Assembly: GCA_016714765.1 (NCBI GenBank)
Contig: JADKCF010000004.1
Location: forward strand, 186,001 to 250,000
Length of the DNA: 64,000 bases
Direction of reading: 5' to 3'
Source of the DNA: Saprospiraceae bacterium
Lineage (GTDB): Bacteria > Bacteroidota > Bacteroidia > Chitinophagales > Saprospiraceae
The stretch's first letter is position 1. The number at the start of each line of letters is the position of its first letter. This document shows, piece by piece, positions 60,801 through 64,000 of the stretch. The notes under the pieces were generated by a model that was given only the letters and a program-made list of their open reading frames with translations, ran no database searches and was not told the DNA's origin. The translations under genes and the position numbers were made by a program.

Positions 60801-61549
60801 CACGAATCAAAGCTGCTGTCATCCGTGAAAAAGGAAGCAATTCGGAGCGCGAACTAGCCAACGCCCTCTATCTCGCCGGCTTTGACGTAAAAGATGTCCA
60901 CATGACAGATCTCATATCAGGAAGAGAAACCCTGGAAGATATCCGATTTATAGGTGCCGTAGGTGGATTTTCCAACTCTGATGTACTCGGCTCCGCCAAA
61001 GGCTGGGCGGGTGCATTTAAGTATAATGAAAAAGCCAATCAGGCACTGATCAATTTTTTCTCCCGGCCTGATACACTGTCAGTAGGTATTTGTAACGGTT
61101 GTCAGTTGTTTATAGAGCTCGGACTTATCCATCCCGATCATGACGTAAAACCAAAAATGCACTTCAATGACTCACATAAACATGAAAGTGCGTTTACATC
61201 AGTAAAAATAGCGGAAAATAACTCTGTCATGATGTCCAAGCTTGCGGGTGCATCATTAGGTGTATGGATATCACATGGAGAAGGAAAATTTTTATTACCA
61301 AAAGATGAATCCGCCTACCAGATTGTAGCAAAATATGGTTATGATACATATCCGGCTAATCCCAATGGCTCCGACTATAACACCGCTATGATGTGCTCTG
61401 CAGACGGCAGGCACATGGTGATGATGCCACACATAGAGCGTAGCATCTTCCCGTGGAACTGGGCACACTATCCCAATGGACGTTATGATGAGGTTTCTCC
61501 CTGGGCGGACGCCTTTGTCAATGCCAGAAAGTGGCTGGAATCAAAATAG
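57875..61549 (+). CDS. purL: Phosphoribosylformylglycinamidine synthase, large single-chain form
   Basis: This is the fourth step of purine synthesis, converting FGAR, ATP and glutamine to FGAM. I start at the ATG at 57875 (MILFFSSEDNK), giving about 1,224 residues; the earlier in-frame codon is a TTG. The order is an N-terminal PurS-like domain and a linker with QVNSEHCRHKIFNG. The two AIRS-like halves follow (KAETHNFPTTVEPFNGAATG, HDHGAGGHLNCLSELVEDAG, then GHDIGSGGLITTLLEMCF). A C-terminal glutaminase has nucleophile Cys in VGICNGCQLF and the His/Glu pair in MMPHIERS. This is the proteobacterial-type fused enzyme, not the PurS/Q/L trio. The frame is intact. Confidence 0.96.
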   Translation: MILFFSSEDNKLLYTVSTDIALSDDSTDKLVWLFGGASPHKAPVITGKYIGPRAAMVTPWSTNAVEITENMGISGITRIELLTAVNDEDVNYDPMLFQKYDHPDQDIFDLHILPEPVKAVDDISFYNKTEGLALSDEEVLYLDQLSIQLGRKLTDSEVFGFSQVNSEHCRHKIFNGQYIIDGEIKKESLFALIKKTSKVNPNDIVSAYKDNVAFIIGPDVVQFAPESGEKPSFYKKTPFKSVLSIKAETHNFPTTVEPFNGAATGSGGEIRDRLAGGQGSLPLAGTAVYMTAYSRLEKTRPWEQKTEERKWLYQKPADILIKASNGASDFGNKFGQPLIAGSVLTFEHQEGDEIIGFDKVIMLAGGVGYGKADQSLKLHPHKGDQIIVMGGDNYRIGMGGAAVSSADTGAYGAGIELNAIQRSNPEMQKRVANAIRALIESNQNPIVSIHDHGAGGHLNCLSELVEDAGGIIDLDALPVGDPTLSAKEIIGNESQERMGLVIHSKDLETVKKIADRERAPFYNVGQITGDHRFSFHSAKTGSSPIDLALSDMFGSSPKMIITDKTTDKKYASATWDLKLFYNYLEQVLQLEAVACKDWLTNKVDRCVGGRVAKQQCVGPLQLPLNNCGVMALDYDEHQGIATSIGHSPVSGLIDPVAGSRNSIAEALTNIIWAPLKEGLKSVSLSANWMWPCKNPGEDARLYTAVEACSDFAIALGINIPTGKDSLSMKQKYSDRQVIAPGTVIISAAAHCSDITKVVEPVIKSDQGQMYYINMSFAPYETGGSSFLQILSAVGHEPPTISDAQKFKAAFDAVQTLIHSGHIVAGHDIGSGGLITTLLEMCFADPDAGATFDLSMLGEPDSIKVLYAENAGIVFQCRKGSESIVESTFKDVSVPCHIIGDFQDGKSVKIKNYEDVFDLNVVIWRDVWYKTSYLLDKRQSGPLKAAERYQNYKNQPLAFILPAHFSGQKPDINPNMTRIKAAVIREKGSNSERELANALYLAGFDVKDVHMTDLISGRETLEDIRFIGAVGGFSNSDVLGSAKGWAGAFKYNEKANQALINFFSRPDTLSVGICNGCQLFIELGLIHPDHDVKPKMHFNDSHKHESAFTSVKIAENNSVMMSKLAGASLGVWISHGEGKFLLPKDESAYQIVAKYGYDTYPANPNGSDYNTAMMCSADGRHMVMMPHIERSIFPWNWAHYPNGRYDEVSPWADAFVNARKWLESK

Positions 61550-61612
61550 TCGCACAGGATTCAATTTGGTGGATATTTTTACATAATTTTTAGCTACAAC
61601 ATTTTTTTTTTC

Positions 61613-62035
61613 ATCTTTGAAAACATCCAGTTGCCTTTTGACGATGCCAATAACGACGGCTTCATAGCTTTTAAGATCAAGACCTTACCTACCCTCGTCC
61701 TGGGCGACTCCCTCAAAAACCTGGCAGACATCTACTTTGACTACAATTTCCCGATACGCACCAACGAAGCAAAAACTACCATTGCATTGCCTGTCCATAC
61801 CGAGGATGCCGTCATCGATGTCGATATATACCCCAACCCGGTCAAAGACATTTTGTATCTCCGCACCGGTGAATCCTGGACCAAAGCCGAGATCTATGAC
61901 CTGTCGGGGAGGATCGTCAGAGCTGTTACATTTGACGGTACGTCTCTCGATGTCGGAGATCTGTTGGCCGGGTCCTATTTTATAAGGTTAAAAAACAAGG
62001 ACAGGACAGGCCGCATCAAATTTGTAAAAATGTAA
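61613..62035 (+). pseudogene. Orphan C-terminus of a T9SS-secreted protein
   Basis: From about 61613 the frame reads IFENIQLPFDDANNDGFIAF, then LADIYFDYNFPIRTNEAKTT. This is the end of a DUF7619-like module common just before T9SS tails. A complete type A sorting domain follows (VDIYPNPVKDILYLRTGES to GRIKFVKM). There is no start codon with a signal peptide and no upstream body. The frame is open back to the purL stop, which seems to be chance. It is best explained as the remnant of a large secreted protein that lost its front by deletion or rearrangement. Confidence 0.75.
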
Positions 62036-62092
62036 CGGATCTGAAGACCAAGGTCCATTATCAGGCACTTCAGCAACTACATTACAAACTTG

Positions 62093-62509
62093 CTAATTTT
62101 TCTGTTTTATTGTATCCGGCGTAAGCTTTTGAATAGGCTCTTCCTTTTTATCTTCATTAGCAACTTTAGTAATTCTAAGTGCCGGTTTTTTAGTGATGTT
62201 ATTCTTTTTTACTTCAGGTGCAACCTTGTTGACATTGGATTTTGCCTGAATTGGTTTACTGCCAACTTGTTTCTTGAGAAAGGTACCACTTTTATCAAAA
62301 GCGAGGGTTTCCTTAATGGCTCCCTTTGTAATAACAATCTCATAAGAAACTTCATTATTATTTGTAACAATCCTGTCCGCTTTGTCAATCACAAACTCAG
62401 GGTAATTCGTATTAAGAAAATTAGGTATTGGCTCTGGAAGGGCACCGATTTTAACTGAAGTCCTCTGTGCATTTACTGAAACAACAACAGCTAATGACAA
62501 CACGATCAA
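62093..62509 (-). CDS. Small exported protein, start uncertain
   Basis: The frame encodes about 138 residues. The hydrophobic segment LLIVLSLAVVVSVNAQ looks like the core of a signal peptide. The next part (GALPEPIPNFLNTNYPEFVI) resembles PepSY-like or BLIP-like small periplasmic proteins. The tail is Lys/Asn/Pro-rich. No ATG precedes the hydrophobic core in frame; upstream codons read KTKNQKNPFLL after a stop, and only TTG is available. The start may be non-ATG, or an indel may hide the real start, as elsewhere in this window. Confidence 0.5.
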   Translation of the reverse strand: MIVLSLAVVVSVNAQRTSVKIGALPEPIPNFLNTNYPEFVIDKADRIVTNNNEVSYEIVITKGAIKETLAFDKSGTFLKKQVGSKPIQAKSNVNKVAPEVKKNNITKKPALRITKVANEDKKEEPIQKLTPDTIKQKN

Positions 62510-62654
62510 TAGAAATGGATTTTTCTGATTTTTTGTTTTTAAAAATTAGAAAATTATGCCTAAAGAAAATTTAATGTGATTAAATTTTTTAATATATCCT
62601 GATTAAATACGAGACATCTAAACTTTCAAAAAGAATTATTTCTTCGGGGATCAG

Positions 62655-63808
62655 TCATTTTTCGTACCAGTAAATCTTTTCAGGAGCCTCCTGTCTCATG
62701 CTTCTCACAAAAACCGGGGGAGAAATAGCAGGATCTCCTGCATCGTAGGTTACACCCTGCCAGACAAATTTCTTACCTTCTTGGTTCATGTGTGTATTGT
62801 CCTATTACAGGTACCTCTTGGCAAACATTCAATCGGGTTCCAATCTGAGAGCCAATCCTGCTTTCATACCAGTACCATCCTTCACCGGCTCGTTATCACC
62901 TCCATTTTGCTTTGTGAACTGCCGAGAAATGGCCTAAGGTTTATATCCAAAAATTTTATCTCCTTGTTAAACTCCAGTCATCGAATGAAGTACTCAACAA
63001 TACCTGGAGGCAGTGACCAGCTATAAGGATCGTCAGTATCGGTAGATGGAACTTTATAGAAAAATAGCGTTTACATTTACCTGGCGTTAATTGAATATTT
63101 TCTCTTTCATAATCACAAAGAGAGACCTGCTTCAGATTTAAATAATCCGGAGGCGTAAATTTACCGCCGTCTTTGGCAAAATCGCTCATACCGATCACAA
63201 GTCCCGGTATTGTCATAGACTCTCGCACCTGGCGCAACACATCCTTTTTAGCTGTTGGGTTAGCAGAAGGAGGGGCTATCCCATACGCGCATTTTCGAGA
63301 CGCAGATTTATTTGAAATTTTATTTCAGAAACCGGCTGATTCATAGCCCAATTCTTGTGGAAAATTGCCTCCTTGCTGTTTGCAGTGGGACTACCAAAGT
63401 CTAGGCCATAATTTGCCCATGTTTCACATACCAAAGCTAAAAATGGCCATCCGGCCTCTTTATTTTTAAGGTCAACCATTGTGTTGAACTTAAAGGTTAA
63501 CTCGTCCCAAAGCTTATTTCCATTTACTTGCTTAGCCCAGTTGTAATGAAAATTGTAATCTTTTGAATCGGTATTTTTATCCCAAAGGGTTTGACCCGGG
63601 GGCAGCTGCATGGCAGATACGTTGCACCTGGCTAAAATGAGGAGCATCCATGGCTGCGATGCTATTGATCCCCGGTGCATAATTAAGTTTAAAACGTTTA
63701 ATCCCGGATAATTCTTGTTTTGGTGGTTTTCACATCTAAAATATCACCTGCCATAGGAGTTTGAAACAGGTTTGGTAAATGTATAAGCCACGCATCTTTC
63801 TCTTTCAT
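62655..63808 (-). pseudogene. Multiply frameshifted gene of unknown family
   Basis: On the minus strand successive short frames overlap and read as one protein. ATG at 63808 opens MKEKDAWLIHLPNLFQTP. The next frame has FKLNYAPGINSIAAMDAPHF. The next (63680-63276) has NFHYNWAKQVNGNKLWDELT and LVCETWANYGLDFGSPTANS. The next (to about 62956) has VRESMTIPGLVIGMSDFAKD. The last pieces are YWYESRIGSQIGTRLNVCQE and a C-terminus KIYWYEK that stops at 62655. At least five indels of both signs occur in 1.15 kb, far denser than elsewhere. I do not recognise the family. It is either a true decaying pseudogene or low-quality sequence near a contig end. Confidence 0.6.
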
Positions 63809-64000
63809 ACTTTCTCAAGATTCTGGCGGTCTCCTTAGGATAATGCCCTGGCCCGGGGGATAAGCTCAAAGCCGATCAGATTTACTGTGATGGTCTTTAT
63901 ACCTAAGTGAATTTGTGGAAAAAAATCAAACAGATGATTTCCCAGCACCAAATTTACCCCATCAACAATTTACTAATGTATGTATGACCATTATCCTTCA
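63809..64000. other. Right-edge sequence with no supportable gene
   Basis: The minus strand has a short open stretch (LGNHLFDFFPQIHLGIKT) ending in a stop near 63836, which could be the tail of another broken frame. It is too short to assign. Nothing is recognisable on the plus strand. Confidence 0.4.

Noticed and set aside
61550..61612. purL continuing into a T9SS tail as a real fusion
   Set aside because: purL ends at a normal length after its glutaminase domain, and the in-frame bases after the stop code for unrelated hydrophobic sequence. Export of a purine enzyme makes no sense.
1..64000. Prophage, insertion sequence, integron, defence system or biosynthetic cluster
   Set aside because: I found no transposase, integrase, phage structural gene, toxin-antitoxin pair, restriction enzyme or synthase-type gene, and no terminal inverted repeats that I could recognise.

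Overview
The window reads as chromosomal DNA of a member of the Bacteroidota, probably a Saprospiria-like or other environmental lineage. Evidence: SusC/FecA-type TonB-dependent receptors, type IX secretion (T9SS) parts and cargo with type A and type B sorting tails, an F-type ATPase operon that lacks beta and epsilon, TAnnTTTG promoter elements, and a CarB without its C-terminal regulatory domain. The lineage is an inference from gene content; there is no rRNA here.

Layout: 1-1740 is the tail of a TonB-dependent receptor. 1925-7311 (minus) is atpB-E-F-H-A-G. 7641-9064 holds a Lys/Ala/Glu repeat protein and exonuclease III. 9192-13960 holds a FecA-like receptor and a secreted M43-type metallopeptidase, both frameshifted. 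14015-19078 holds three tandem POT peptide transporters. 19343-26935 holds a TPR protein, membrane proteins, a conserved protein of unknown function and a leucine-rich-repeat surface protein. 27212-33683 holds pdxA, a LysE-type exporter, an unknown envelope protein, mnmG, a DUF1232 protein and a thioredoxin-like lipoprotein. 33764-38467 holds an AT-rich gene of unknown function, a PorG-like protein, a GH31 glucosidase and tRNA-Cys. 38604-42021 holds an MBL hydrolase, a beta-barrel protein, lgt, a HIT protein and greA. 42145-51074 (minus) is a TonB receptor / giant T9SS protein / PorV-like set. 51194-61549 holds a 2-hydroxyacid dehydrogenase, carB, an ABC exporter, a Crp/Fnr regulator and purL. 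61613-64000 is decayed sequence: an orphan T9SS tail, a small secreted protein and a multiply frameshifted gene of unknown family.

Together the genes describe an aerobic-style heterotroph that takes up metals and polymers through TonB receptors, secretes enzymes through T9SS, digests protein and imports peptides, and cleaves alpha-glucans. No prophage, insertion sequence, CRISPR array or defence island was found.

The most striking pattern is a set of ten single-base frameshifts. They fall in seven genes, six of them clearly envelope or nutrient-uptake genes and one an unknown exported protein. About 21 kb of housekeeping genes in the same window carry none. Long-read indel error is the default explanation, but the bias towards surface genes deserves a read-level check. 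I found no convincing new multi-gene system; the best candidates for new biology are the TonB receptor / giant T9SS protein / PorV set, the hairpin inside the atp operon, and the unknown genes at 21434 and 33764.
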